A stretch of DNA of 64,000 nucleotides from Tolypeutes matacus. Taxonomy: Eukaryota > Chordata > Mammalia > Cingulata > Chlamyphoridae. Of the stretch, positions 1 through 11,393 are shown in pieces. Position 1 is the stretch's first letter, and each line of letters starts with the position of its first letter. Position numbers and translations under genes: made by a program. The notes under the pieces were generated by a model that had not been told where the DNA came from, made no database searches, and saw nothing but the letters and a program-made list of their open reading frames with translations. The DNA lies in the NCBI GenBank assembly GCA_026826555.1, contig JAKSZT010053883.1, positions 30,485,282-30,549,281 on the forward strand, in the 5' to 3' direction.

Positions 1-2000
1 CTGCAGTATAGCTCCCAGTGAAGCCCCCGTTTTGCTCCCATTAGTTTGAGCCGGTCTCTGTCCCTTGGCCCAACAATCCCCGCCTGGGAGCCTCTTTGAA
101 TGTCTGTTCCTGGGGACTCAGGACATTGCAACTAGGGGACAATGTCTGGTTCCTAGAGAGAGGAGGAAGCACAAATGACATGGACAAAGGAGAAACTGAG
201 GCAGAAATGTCTGAGCTTAAAGCAACTGGGGCCAGAGCCGCAGTGGCCGGACCCATCACTGCTCTCACTCCCAAGGCCTGGCCCTGTCCTGCCGCGGAAG
301 CCTCCTTCGCGTTCTTAAGGCCTCTCTCCCTTCTCTGCAAACTTCAGTAAGGAGGTGGAGTGGCAGGGCTTTCAGGGCCTCGCATCCTGCAGGGGCAGTC
401 AAGGGGATGGAAGCCCCGGGGGGGTGGGCAGAGAGGCGAGAGACTGTGTTTTGGAGTCGGGTGCCCTGAGTTTGGTCTTCCAGCTCTGTGTGTGGGATTC
501 CACAGTAATTGGCTGTGTGACCTTGGACAAGCCACTCACCTTTCTGATCCTTTGCTTCCTTAACTGTAAAATGGGTTATAATAACATCTTAGAGGGCACT
601 GGGCAGCCAGTGGGAAAATGGGTCTAAAGTGCTGGGTATGATGCTTGGTTGGTACTGAGTGCTTGGTAATGCGGGCTCCACTTTCTGCCCTGAGGAAGGC
701 ATAGTGACTTGAGAGAGTAGAGAGAGAAGCAGCACTTTGCCGCTGTTCTGCGGCAGAGCTCAGCATCATTTCCTGCCTGCCCTCATCTGGGGGACTCCTT
801 GCAGCCTTCTAGAGAGAGAGAGACAGGGACAGGCAGAGCTCAGTGAGCAGGTGGAGATGGGTTCTCTGAGAGGCTGGGGGACCAGGCAGTTTCCTTTCAT
901 TCCTTGGCCCTCCAGAGACAATCAGGGCTGCCCAACTATCCGGAAAGGGCCAGGCTGACACTTGCGCAGAGTCCAGGGTGTCATAGATGAGCTTGTGGGC
1001 TAGACTATGGGATCCAGGGAAGCTCGTCTCACTGCTCTATCCCCAGAGAGGATATCCCCCTTAACTCACAACACCTTAAAAGGTCCTATTTACAAATAGG
1101 GTCACCCCCACAGGACCTGGGGTTGGGACCTGAACATGCCTTTTATAGGGGACATGATTCAATCCTCAACAGCTATGATTACGATGATGTCATAGGGGAG
1201 CAGCAAGGGTTCTGGACACAAATTAGCATCACAATTAAATCTATCCACATGGGACTTGGAAGACAGAGGCCATCTTTCTGACCCCATCTGGCTGTTCTGT
1301 CCTGGGGATGTGAGGTTTTTATCAGCATTATTTCAGTATCCATTTCCAACTTCTTGGGTGATAAGAGGCAATTGTGATGGTGGTTGCAGTGGTGGCCGCT
1401 CCTCGGTCCAGGCTTCCTGACCCCTGGGTTGCAGCTCTGGGGTTTGTCTTGCCCTCACAGTTCTAGTCTCAGAGGTAGTTGCTCCCCTGGTCAGTTCTGC
1501 ATTGTTCTGGGAATCATTTCTGGAGGCCTGGCTTGGACCTGGCTCCCTCATCACTTTTGTAAGCATCCAAATCCCTGTATTCAATTCTTCTTGTTCAAAA
1601 TACCCTGCTCCAAACTTTGATGGAGATGCACAGTTTCCATCTCTAGAGATTAACTGACTTAGAGCTTTCTCATTTCCAGTTTGAAAAGGCTCAGGTAAGA
1701 TCCCAGATTGGCCAAATTTGGAGAAGATGCCCACTCAACCTCGCCAACTATGGCCAGGAGAGGGTGATGTAAGGAAGTGGCAACTTCCAAGGTAGCTAAG
1801 TAGATGAGGATGAGTTTGGGAAGGGAAAAACACTAAACCCCTGAGACCTGAAGTTGGAACCAGGAGCCCGGTCTGGAGCTCAGCTCCAGGGCCTGCTGCC
1901 TGGGACATAGTCAGCCCTGGATAAAGATGGCACAACTTACCTGCCCTTCACTCTCTGATTCTGTGGAGAGAAGAGAAAAATAAAACCATCTCAAGAGGAT
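1..2000. other. Flank downstream of GRIK3
   Basis: No gene is supported here. A MIR lies at about 455-690, an AG-rich simple stretch near 810-825, and 970-1190 resembles an old interspersed repeat I could not name with certainty. 1200-2000 shows nothing recognisable. Confidence 0.6.
455..690 (+). repeat. MIR SINE
   Basis: The MIR core GCTGTGTGACCTTGGACAAG is followed by ACTGTAAAATGGGTTATAATAA, and the tail ends TTGGTACTGAGTGCTTGG. Confidence 0.8.
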
Positions 2001-2021
2001 CCTATTTTCTAGAAACATTTC

Positions 2022-2027
2022 TTTATT
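2022..2027 (-). terminator. GRIK3: Probable GRIK3 polyadenylation signal AATAAA
   Basis: The sense strand reads TTTAAATAAAGAAATG. It lies at the end of an AT-rich block and is followed within about 40-60 bases by a T-rich stretch (sense TTTTATTTTTCTCTTCTC), as expected for a downstream processing element. A second AATAAA at 2122-2127 could be used instead or as well. Confidence 0.7.
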
Positions 2028-3369
2028 TAAAATTTAAAACCATATTACTTCATACAGCAAACTGTGCACTTTGATATATCACAGTGTCTTAAAAAGGAAA
2101 ATAATCAGATTTGTTTGGAAATTTATTTACATCAGCCTAGAATGATTGGCAAGTAACACAGTTACTATGAAACCCAAATTGTTACAAAATGTTTACAAAA
2201 AACTATATTCATAGAAATTCTGCATGTCCACAAAGGGCATCCCCTGAATGGCCCAAAGACCAGTGTGTGGGAACCATGTTAAGTGGGAGTGGGGGGCGGC
2301 CAGGCACTCTGGTCTGGGCTGTGGGCAGGCCAGGGGCCTGGGTGGCCTGGAGTGCTGTCTGGGGACTCAGGCTTGGGGCTGGGAAACCAAGTCCCCATTT
2401 TGGAGGCCCGGCCAGGGAGTCAGCCCAGGCAGAGGTGGGCTGGGGGCTTGGAGCACAGTGGCACGGGGACCCCTGGGGCCAGGATAGGATCCTCCTCAGG
2501 GGTCTGGAGTCAGACTGTGCTCTGGCCAGGGCCCCAGAGGCAACCCAGGGTTAAGGTGCAGAGCAGCCTGACTCATGGGGCTGAAGCAGAGGCCGCATGG
2601 AAGACCACTCCAGATCTTTCCTTCCTTGCATGCTCCAGAGATGCGCTGCTCCACGAAAGAGGCAGGGCTGCCAGCTAAAGGCCTGGAATTGTGCAGAGCA
2701 AACACATCCAGGTGGGGCGGGGACAGAGGTCTGCTGGCTGCTGGGGAGGATGTAGCAGGGAAGAGAAGGGCAGACAGATGGCCCCAGGCTGTGGCTAGGG
2801 TAGGAACTGCCCTCCAGCTTCCCATCTCTCAACCCTGCCACTGCCCTGCTCACATCTCTGGCTCCTTGGCTGGCCCCAACAGCTGGTCTCTGGGTCACAT
2901 GGGCTTAGGGTGGTTGTCTGCGGTGGGGCAAGCTCTTGGCTGGCATTACTGTGCCGGTATCTAGAGGTCTCAGAGTTTTGATCTGTGATCTGACCAAACT
3001 GTCGGGTGATCTGAGGTCCTCTGTTCTAGAAAACAGGATCAATGACCAAGGCACCGGGACCTTGTACTGGCATGCTGGCAATGCCCGCAGGGCCACTTTC
3101 CTTAAAGACTGACTTCATTTTGCTGGCTGTGAGCTGTGGGTATCTTGTGTCTGGGTGAGAATTTGCCGCAGAGGCCTTTACCTCTTAGAATGAGGCCTCC
3201 TCAGCCTTCTGGGATATGAGAGGTGGAGCCTGAGACCTGGCTCGTGACTGTGCAGGCAGGTGAGAGGTCTAGGGAGTGGCCCCCTCTCTCCCCGCTCTTC
3301 TCCTCCCTGTTCACTGCCCTGGGACCAGAGGGCACGGTGTTGGATCAGGAGCCAAGCACCAGCACAACA

Positions 3370-3375
3370 TTTATT
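3370..3375 (-). terminator. GRIK3: Possible proximal polyadenylation signal AATAAA
   Basis: An AATAAA hexamer on the sense strand about 4.9 kb downstream of the stop codon. Use would shorten the 3' UTR by about 1.35 kb. The flanks are GC-rich and no clear U-rich downstream element follows, so use is uncertain. Confidence 0.3.
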
Positions 3376-3717
3376 CCCAGATGTGAGCCAAGGTGTTCTG
3401 CCTCAGACAGACTCTCAGGTGGAGACAAGGTGCCTGGGCCACTCCTGCCTCTCCCCCAGGAGGGCCCTGGCTGTGCAAAGCTACCTGGCAGACCCACGTG
3501 GTTCTGCCCCCTTCTTCAGGGTCTGGAACCCTGAGGTGTGCAGGGCTGTGCCATCCCCAAGGGGCTCTCTGCAGCCCCCGCCCCAGCCAGCCTCTGTCCC
3601 AGGCTCGACTGCTGCAGCCCCGTCTCTCACGTGGTCCCCACCCGTACTGGCTGGGTTATGTACACTCTGTGTGCAGACGTGCGGGGAGGGGTGCGTATAC
3701 ACACGGGCTACAGGTCA

Positions 3718-3753
3718 TATATACACTGTGCATATATATATACAGTATATATA
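3718..3753. repeat. TA-rich inverted repeat (12-bp stem, 12-base loop)
   Basis: The arms are 3718-3729 and 3742-3753. On the GRIK3 sense strand the RNA could form 12 base pairs, one of them G-U, closing a loop of TA-rich sequence. TA dinucleotides continue to 3780. Confidence 0.65.
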
Positions 3754-5799
3754 GATCTTTTTACATTCATATATATATTTTACAAGAACATTGACTTTCT
3801 ACCAAAAACAGTTTTGTGACTTCACATCTGACCTCAGCTCTGAAATTTTAACTCCAGGGCAAATCCAGGACTGAAATGAGGGCTTGATTCAAACAGGCAT
3901 CAGGGAGAGAGGGCAGGGCTCTTCCACTGGGGAAAGTAGCCAGGCCCATTCCAGATGCACGGACCATGCCTGGGACAGTTACAGAACTGCTGGGTCTCTC
4001 AGGAGGCACCTAGCTACAGGGTTGGGTGCCTTTCTTGCATCTGTCCATGGTGCTGAGCCCACAGGAGATTAAGTCCATATAGCTGTTTGTCCAAACTTCT
4101 TGGCTTTTCCCAGGCGTCCCCCCCACCCCCGAGTCATTCCAGATACGGGCCATTGACTTTGGCCTGTTTTTGGGCTTTTGTGCATATAGATGGGAATGGC
4201 TTGGGGCAGGGGCAAGTCCTTGCTGAATGATGAAGAGGCAACTGTAAAACCCCAAACAGCACCCCCTTGAACAAAGAGGCAGGGAGGGGAGCTTCTGACT
4301 GTCTTGGCGGGATTGTGCCTGGGTCTGACTTCTGTTCTCCGCGAGGTTAAGGAGGGGGGAAGCAGCTCCTGACCGCTTGGAGTCTTCCCCCAACATTGCC
4401 AGGCCCCTCCCCTCTCCTGGGCTGGGAGTCACATCTTTCGGTGGTCCAGGGCCGTGGGGAGGGACCCAGGTGTGCTCTTCCAGTTGAGGCAGAGGCTTGG
4501 TTATGAGGAGTTGGGGGCTCGTCCACCCCTCAGAGAGTCAGAGTCTCACTCACTGGCCAAGGGGTCATTTTCACCATTTTGAGAGACACTTGCAGAGTGT
4601 GGCCCCCTGAACAGTGACAAAGCTCTCAGGGCTTTCTTATCTGTCCACAGCAGAGAGACCAGCAACAGCTCCAGGGGGAGAGACACAAGGAGGCGCACTT
4701 TTTAAAAGCCCCGGGAATATGGGGGAGGGCCTCCTCACTGCTGGTCCTGAATTCGCCAGTTTGGGCAGGTCGAGAGGAGGCAGTGGCATCTTGGGGTCAG
4801 GGGTGGGGTGGAGGAGGGGGCACTCCTCTGCTCAGGGACAAGACAGGAGCAGGTCAACACCTCAGGCGAGTCCCATCTTCTGCCCCATCCAAACCAACTT
4901 CTCTGCTTTCCATCACGACCAGCCACCGACCTCACCTACTCTGTGTGGCGCCACCACTCAATTCCACACTCAGCGGCGGGTGAGCCTAAATTTAAGTGCC
5001 CATGATCTGCTTCACTGGGAACACCCCCCCCATTCGGCCCTCCCCCAGCTCACAGACACAGGGATGCCGTCAGCACCCAGAGTGACCTGGAGGGACATGG
5101 CACACTCTCGGCTGGAGTGGTCTCCAATGCACTTTGAACGTTGGGCTGGTCTTGAAGACAAACACAGGCAAACAGGCACAGGTTGTGCATTAGCCACACA
5201 CAGACATGAGACTTGAATGGGAGAGGCGATCAGGCAGCAGGCATCCCAGCCCCGTTAGGAGCCCACATATCATTTCAGTACCTGGTGGGGGATTTACCTA
5301 ATTGAATTGTGCCTCTGATTACCCACCATCTGCCTACCCCATGCCACTTCCTTTTCTCCACCCCATCACAATCTACCTATGTGCATAGCCTCAGAAGAAT
5401 GTGTCACGTTGATATAGCATCATGCACAGATGCACATGTGTGCGATAGGAGCGTGGACATGGGTATGTGCTATGAAGTTAGACTGGCTCACGTAAGACGG
5501 GGGCCAATACTGTGGTTTGTAAGAGCAAATTAGCAAATGCCTTCATTAGAATCCTGTTATCCAGGAACTGTGAAAAAATGTTTTCCCTTCTAACAGGATA
5601 CTCCATCTAGAGCAAAGGTGTCACCAGCCTTGATCCCCGAAGGGTTTCGCCCCCACCTGGCCAGTCTCCCGTGTGAATGCCTGAACAACCATGGCAAATC
5701 CTCGTGACAAATGATCTTTTCCCATGCTGAAGTGCAAACAGACTTTGATTCCCTGCCTTGCTGATTGTCCATCCCTGTTTCTGCTGCGAGCTGGACCCT

Positions 5800-6460
5800 A
5801 TATGCACTGGAACACATGCTTGTGTGTGAGCACATTCACACACACTCTCCCAAGGTCCAATTCCACATGGCTTCTCCTGTACAGCACACCTTGCCAAGGC
5901 TGTACGTCTGTCTGGTTCTGTCCTCCACCCCTGGCTCTCCACTGCTCACACACATTCGTGCCCATACACTCACCTATGCATCCCTTGATGACATGGCTTT
6001 TCTTCTTACGTGTATTTGGCTCTGCTGTGGGTTTTATCCTGTCCTCCACCCTCTGCCATTCAGTGCACAAATGCACACACACACAAAAGCACACACACTC
6101 ATGCATGTGTGTATTCATATTGTACTCACCAGAACCCCATTAAGACATGGCTTCTCCTGTTTTTACATGTATGGGGCTCTGCTGCTTGTCCAGATTTGTT
6201 TCCCTCACCCCCAATTCACACACAAGCATACACATGTCAGAACCCAAAGGATTCTCCTATTATTGCATATCCTGGACTATGTTGTATGTCCAAATCCGTC
6301 TTTAGCTCCAGGCCCCAAAGCTCACACACATGGAAAAATATGCGCATATATGCAGATACACTCACACACGCACTCCTACATCCAGAAACTCATGGCTGCA
6401 TGGCTTTTCCTCTCATTGCATGCAGTGAGCTATGCTGCATGTCCAGCCCTGCTCTGTGGA
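5800..6460. repeat. Degenerate tandem repeat with CA tracts in 3' UTR
   Basis: Five related cores, ACATGGCTTCTCCTGT or close variants, start at about 5865, 5991, 6145, 6245 and 6398. The later cores are followed by a second shared block (GGCTCTGCTG.. or GAGCTATGCTGCATGTCCA). Each core is followed or preceded by a short run of CACACA. Spacing is 126, 154, 100 and 153 bases, varying mostly in the CA part. Confidence 0.7.
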
Positions 6461-8290
6461 TGGAGTTGTTGGAGCTGCTGTGGTTCCTGGAACCAGCTAG
6501 TTTGGTCCTGTAGCTCATGGTTTGGAGAAGGGACAGTATTCATCACATGAGCTCACTGTGGTCTCCTACTGGGAAAAGTGAGACTATCCTCCACCCCAGC
6601 TGAGAAGGCCCCTGGGATCCAAAGATAGCTCTTCTCTAAGCAGGCTCCCCACGAAGAAACAGGAGAGAGATGGGGGAGGGGTGGCTGGTGCCCCCTAGTT
6701 CCCTGCCCAGAATCTCTAGCCCTCAAAGATGGCCCTCTCCCTTGGCCACAGGAAATCCTGCTGGCCTCATCATGTTCTCTTTAAGGACACTTTGTTCCTA
6801 ACTCTCTTCCATGTCTCATTCTTTTCCTAGAATCTTAAAGTCACAGACCTCTAGAGCCTCACAGCTGGGTAGAACTCACTGGTCATCTGGTTCACCTCCC
6901 TCACCTGCTGCTCCTTTTCTGCTGTCTTCCCCGAGCCCCACAAGGTCACGGCTGCTCCAGACAAGAGACCAAGGACCAGGATGGCCTTGTGTCTCTGGGC
7001 AGAGTCTTTGGTTAATTCTCCAGGAGGCAGCTTCTCCCTCCCCATCCTTGGGGCTTCTGGCAGCTATGATATCCTGCCCCTGAGAACTTTCTTTTCCTGG
7101 GGAGCATCTTTATGTGTGGGAAGTCCAGAAGGCTGGAAGTTCTTTGGGTTCCCTTTGGCTTTACCCAACTACCCCAGAGTTGACTTGTATAGCTGGACAC
7201 TGAGCCCTGTTCTAGGAAGGATGATCTGGCTTCTACTTTAACCTAGGCAAGGTTCCTCTTCTCTTTCCAAGATGACAGGGGGAGGCCCAAGTCAACTGGC
7301 CAGGAATGGAGAGTTGCTGATGAGTAGATGGCAAAGAACCCAAGTTCCCAGTTGCCAACAGAGTTTAGAAAATAGCTTGGCAACCTGCAAGGTAAGATCC
7401 ATTGGCTTGAGGGCCTGTGGGATTTCTAAAAATTCCATTGTTCCTCTGCTGGGCTTCAAATACCGGCTGAGTTTCTGGGCATCCTCTGTGAGAGACTTAG
7501 GGGGCGTCCCTGCTTCTCTAGCCAGAAAATGGGGAATTTGCTGTGAGCACTCCTCCAGCGATGCTCCTAGAGGCCTTCTTAGACGAGTAGGAGCAGTTGG
7601 GACGTTGTCCACAAGAATTCAAAAGGGCAGCGTCTGTCTGTGCCATTCTCCTCTCTCCTACGCCACAGGCTCTCTCTTCTTTTCCCCTAGGGGGTTTCTG
7701 ACTTCAACTTTGCCAAGACAAGGGCTGCCATGGGTGGTGCCAAGTCCAGAAGAGCAGGACCAAGCGAGCAGCCCCTGAGGGATGGAGCCTTCCCCCTGCC
7801 AGGCGTGTGGGGTGGTCACCCCTCCTCTTCAGCTCCCATCGGCGGCCACACTATAACATCCTTAAGGCGCCCAAGGTTTGTGTCTCTGGTTTCATGGTCA
7901 AGTCCTAGGAGGTCTGGGCTTCTGGGAAGGGAGCGGCAATACAAGAGTTGTTTCTCTTTGGCCTCTCAGGGCCATGACAAAAACTTCTGATTCCAGAGGA
8001 GAATTGAAGGGCAGGTGAGTTTGGCCTGAGAGAGGCATGTGCTTCCTTTGGCCTTTGCTGTCTTGGCTGGCAGCTTTAGAAACCCATAGAAGAAACAGGA
8101 GAACGACGGCCAAGCAGCTGGCCGGAGGGCCTGCTGGTTTCCTGGTAGGTAAGGACACAGGGGCTCCTGGCCCAACAGGTGGGCAGCAGCTCTTGTCCCC
8201 AAGCCCAGAGGGGGACAGGGGACATCCTACCAATCTCCTTTGCTTCCCTCTGCCCTGTCCCCAGGCCTGTGGTCCCCACCCTGCCCAGGC

Positions 8291-8485
8291 CTAGGGAAAC
8301 ACGGGGGCCAGTGATGTGCTGCAGGTCATGCTGTCCTTGCCTGGAAGCCGGCGATCATTGAACGTGTGCATGTTGATGACGGCGTCAGTCTTGACCAGCA
8401 TGGGAGGCTGCGGCTTGTGCTTGACCCGACGCTGGCAGGTGAGGGAGAAACGGATCTCATCGGCCACGGTGCTGCAGAAGGACCG
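8291..8485 (-). CDS. GRIK3: GRIK3 last coding exon (human exon 16 equivalent), C-terminal tail
   Basis: The coding part is 195 bp: 64 residues and a TAG stop at 8291-8293. It starts [15 protein letters not shown] after acceptor CCTCCCCAG and ends [13 protein letters not shown]. This is the intracellular tail, the part of the subunit that governs trafficking and protein contacts. [15 protein letters not shown] is shared with GluK2, while the last ten residues are characteristic of GluK3 as I recall it. It corresponds to the GluK3a form. A rat GluK3b form with a frameshifted tail is known, and the sequence upstream is discussed in the findings. Confidence 0.98.
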   Translation of the reverse strand, partial: RSFCSTVADEIRFSLTCQRRVKHKPQPPMLVKTDAVINMHTFNDRRLPGKDSMTCSTSLAPVFP

Positions 8486-9223
8486 CTGGGGAGGGGGGTG
8501 GCAGAGAGAGGGGCACATGGGTGAGGCCTAGTCCTGCTCCTCCAGCCAACTCCTCCCTTTTCCCCTAGAGCCCATGCTGAGGCCACCCTGTCTTTCTAAC
8601 ACCTTCACCCCACTCCACCTTCTGCAAAATGATGAGTACGTAGAGTGGTCTGCAAAGTGTCACATTGTCCTTTGGAGGCTGAGCAAGGCAGGTAGGGCAG
8701 GTATTATCATCTTGTCCCCATTGTACAGATGAGGAAACAGGGGAAGGGACTTATCCAGGGACACACAAGAGGCAGAGCCTAGATATAAACTCCTGCCCTC
8801 TGCTCTCACGAAGCTTGGGGAGCCTCTTCTCTCCTGCCTTCCCCATCCAACCCTGTCACAAGGGCAATTCACTTCTCAAGAGTTGTTTACCCCCTTGCCA
8901 TTCTAAGTGTGATCTCAGGACCTGCTGCATCGCCGTCACCTGGAAGCTGGTTAGAAATGCAGCATCTCGGGCTCTGCTCCAGAAGCTCCGAGTCAGAATT
9001 CACATTTTGACAAGATCGTGTTTCCTGTCTGGTTTGACTCCATGAGGCTCTGAGAGCAGGAACCAGCCAGCTTCATCCCTGTGAGCTCACCCTCAGCACA
9101 GAGTCTGACCCAGAGTCAGGGCTCAAGGAACACTTGATGAGTGGATGGCTAACCCTTCTCCTGGAAGGGCTTCGACTAAAGGGGAAGCAACTTGGGAAAG
9201 TCCAGCATGTGTCTCTCAAGGTG

Positions 9224-9359
9224 AGCATGTGGGAGGCAGGTCCCTGCAGGGCTGTTGGGTGGCAGTGGCCTCCTTCTGGCCTGGGTCCCTGTGAGTAGCC
9301 AGGAGAGATAGCAGAAGTGCGGTGCTGCCCATAGGAATCTGATGGCAGGGGCTTCTATG
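9224..9359 (+). repeat. Local direct duplication, copy 1
   Basis: Starts AGCATGTGGGAGGCAGGTCC and ends GGGGCTTCTATG. It matches copy 2 at 9916-10040 at roughly 90 percent by eye, apart from an 11-base stretch missing in copy 2. Confidence 0.85.
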
Positions 9360-9574
9360 ACGTGTCCTGCAGCTTGTGTCGGGGCTGGGGGCAGGAGGGC
9401 CTGGGGAGTTTCTGCTGTTGCATTCTTGCCCAGACTGCTCATGGGCAGGTCATATGGTGCAGGGGTCTGGGGACCTAGCTTTGATTTCTGGCTCACCTCT
9501 TGCCAGCTGTGTGATCTCTCTGAACCTCCCCTTCCTCGCCTACTAAACACAGATTATCATCCCTTATCTCCCTT

Positions 9575-10200
9575 TCTTCATTCCTCAAATATTTATTGAG
9601 GCCCTGCTATGTGCCAGGTCCTGTTCTAGGCTTCAGGCATACAGTGGTAGAGAAGACAGACAAGGCTCCAACCCTCAGGGAGCTTATGGTCTAATGATGG
9701 GATGGAAACAGATAATAACAATGTGAATAAATAATTTCAGATAGTGGTAATACCAATCAAGACAGTAAAACAGTAAAATGGGTCAGAGAGTGCTTAGGAG
9801 TGGGGATAGGTGGGGAAGGCTACTTGAGGGGGTGACATGTGAGCTGAAACCTGAATGACCAGAAGGTGTCAAGAGTACAGCTCTCTTAGGGAAGAGCATT
9901 CCAGATGGACATAACAGCATGTGGGAGGCAGGTCCCTGCAGGGCTGATGGGTGGCAGTGGCCTGGATCCCTGCGAGTAGCCAAAAGAGATAGCAGAAGTG
10001 CAGTGTTGCCCATAGGAATCTGAAGGCAGGGGCTTCTATGGTGCAGGGGTCTTGGTGTGTTAAGGGCTAGAAAGGAAGCCGAGCGTGGGTGGATCAGAGT
10101 GAAGGAGATGGTGGGAAAGGGGCTGTCAGAGAGATAGGCAAGGATCAGAGCTGGTGGGACATTTTGGTGGTGGTGTGGAACGTGGTGCTCAGGCCAACTT
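9575..10200 (+). repeat. Ancient interspersed repeat starting ATATTTATTGAGG
   Basis: Typical text of an abundant old mammalian repeat: ATTTATTGAGGCCCTGCTAT, GTGCCAGGTCCTGTTCTAGG, GGGAGCTTATGGTCTAATGA. The family name is not certain to me. It is interrupted at 9916-10052 by a copied segment. Related pieces occur at 11045-11220, 30480-30960 and 53240-53470. Confidence 0.65.
9916..10052 (+). repeat. Local direct duplication, copy 2
   Basis: Matches 9224-9359, then continues TATGGTGCAGGGGTCT, which in the first locus lies at 9453-9468. The copy therefore has an internal gap of about 90 bases. It sits inside an older interspersed repeat. Confidence 0.85.
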
Positions 10201-10204
10201 CCCA

Positions 10205-10530
10205 TTATTTACAATTATGATGAGGCATAATTTATTTAACCATTCCCTACTCTTGGACAGTTAGGGTTTCCCCCATTTTTTCATGTTATAATTAACACGT
10301 CAACAAGCATCCTTGTAAACAAAACCAGGCACATCCTTGACCACTCCCATAGGGGGCATGTATGAAAGTAGAGGTTGACTGGTCAAATCATACGGGTATG
10401 TTTAGAGACGATGAGCATACTGTGAAGTTGCCTTCCAGAAATATACCATTAGACTCCCCTCTGCAATATTGGAAAGTGACCCTTTCCCTATACCCTTGCT
10501 AGGTGAGTATTATCTTTCCCCCTCGTCTTT
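10205..10530 (-). repeat. L1M-type LINE 3' fragment
   Basis: Contains the complement of old L1 3' text: AATTTATTTAACCATTCCCTA, then a GGTCAAATCATACGGGTATG segment and GAAGTTGCCTTCCAGAAATA, in the order seen in mammalian L1M elements. Confidence 0.65.
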
Positions 10531-11044
10531 GTTGATTTAGGCTTACTAGTTTTAAGGGATTCCATTTCATTTTCGATGGATGTATAAACTGCCTGTTTTT
10601 AATGGTCCCTCTACTCATGATTTAACTGGAATCTCCATCCACACTGGATCTTCATGCCTTTGAACTTCTTTGTGAGAGGGGTTTCCCCCCAGCCCAGGGA
10701 CCCACAACCTGGGTGCCTGTACACTTTCTTAAAATACAATGCCAGGCACCAGCACAGAGCAATTAAAGCAGAGTCTCCGGGAGTGAGGCCAAGGCATTAG
10801 CACTTAAAAAATTCTCTCCCCATGATCCTAATTTGTAGCTGGGGCCCAGAACCACTGCCCCAACCGCACTTGAATTAATTAGACAGGTTGAGCCTAGTTC
10901 CACCGTCTGCATACTCAGGCCAGACCATTTTAATCTTTTAAAAAAAAAAACTTTTCAGTATGAAAAGTTGCAAATCTCTGCAAAAGTAGAGAGAATAGTC
11001 TAATGAACCCCTATGTAACCAGCACCCAGCTTCAACAATGATCC

Positions 11045-11220
11045 TGGAGGGTTTTAAGCAGGGATGATATGATTTGAATTATGTTTTCAAAGGGCACTGG
11101 CCGCTGCATGGAGGGTGGAGGGCAGACAGCCTGGGTGAAGCAGGAAGGCCAGTGTGGAGACCATTGCCTGGTCCAGGCCAGAGGTGATGGGGGTTTGGCC
11201 TAGGGTGGAGTAACAGCGAT
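11045..11220 (+). repeat. Fragment of the ancient ATTTATTGAG repeat
   Basis: Contains GGGTTTTAAGCAGGGATGAT, ATGATTTGAATTATGTTTTC and TGGTCCAGGCCAGAGGTGAT, the later section of the same family as 9575-10200. It ends about 175 bases from the TM4 exon. Confidence 0.6.
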
Positions 11221-11393
11221 GGGAAAACATGACGGGCGTCAGCACATGAGGCATGTGCTGCAGGGGTGGGCTTTGGTGCAGATGAGAGCAGAGACCGAAG
11301 TGGGCCTGGCAGATGGGAGGTAGGAAACCAGCACACAGCCCCTTCTCCTCTCTCCGAACCTTTCCCGCCCAGGCCCCTGTCCTCTGGGGTTAC

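Larger units (their letters stand above)
2005..8290 (-). other. GRIK3: GRIK3 3' untranslated region, about 6.3 kb
   Basis: The region runs from the stop codon to about 17 bases past the AATAAA at 2022-2027. I recall the human GRIK3 3' UTR as about 6 kb, which fits. Visible content: a degenerate tandem array with CA tracts at about 5800-6460, a TA-rich hairpin at 3718-3753, an internal AATAAA at 3370-3375, and an AT-rich terminal 250 bases with a second AATAAA at 2122-2127. Interspersed repeats are strikingly scarce here compared with the introns. ORFs up to 261 codons lie within but look random. Confidence 0.75.
8486..11393 (-). other. GRIK3: GRIK3 last intron, 2908 bp
   Basis: The intron contains a MIR-like piece at 8665-8810, MER5-type remnants at 8890-9020 and 10700-10860, an ancient long repeat at 9575-10200 (its later section also at 11045-11220), and an L1-like fragment at about 10205-10530. 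A duplicated segment (9224-9359 and 9916-10052) interrupts the ancient repeat and is reported as a finding. No gene is seen. Confidence 0.85.

Noticed and set aside
4614..5216. A 200-codon plus-strand ORF
   Set aside because: Composition is random-like, no domain or membrane pattern is seen, and it lies antisense to the GRIK3 3' UTR.
5765..6550. A 261-codon plus-strand ORF in the 3' UTR region
   Set aside because: It is made of CA-rich tandem sequence (runs of His, Thr and similar), lies antisense to the 3' UTR and has no family resemblance.
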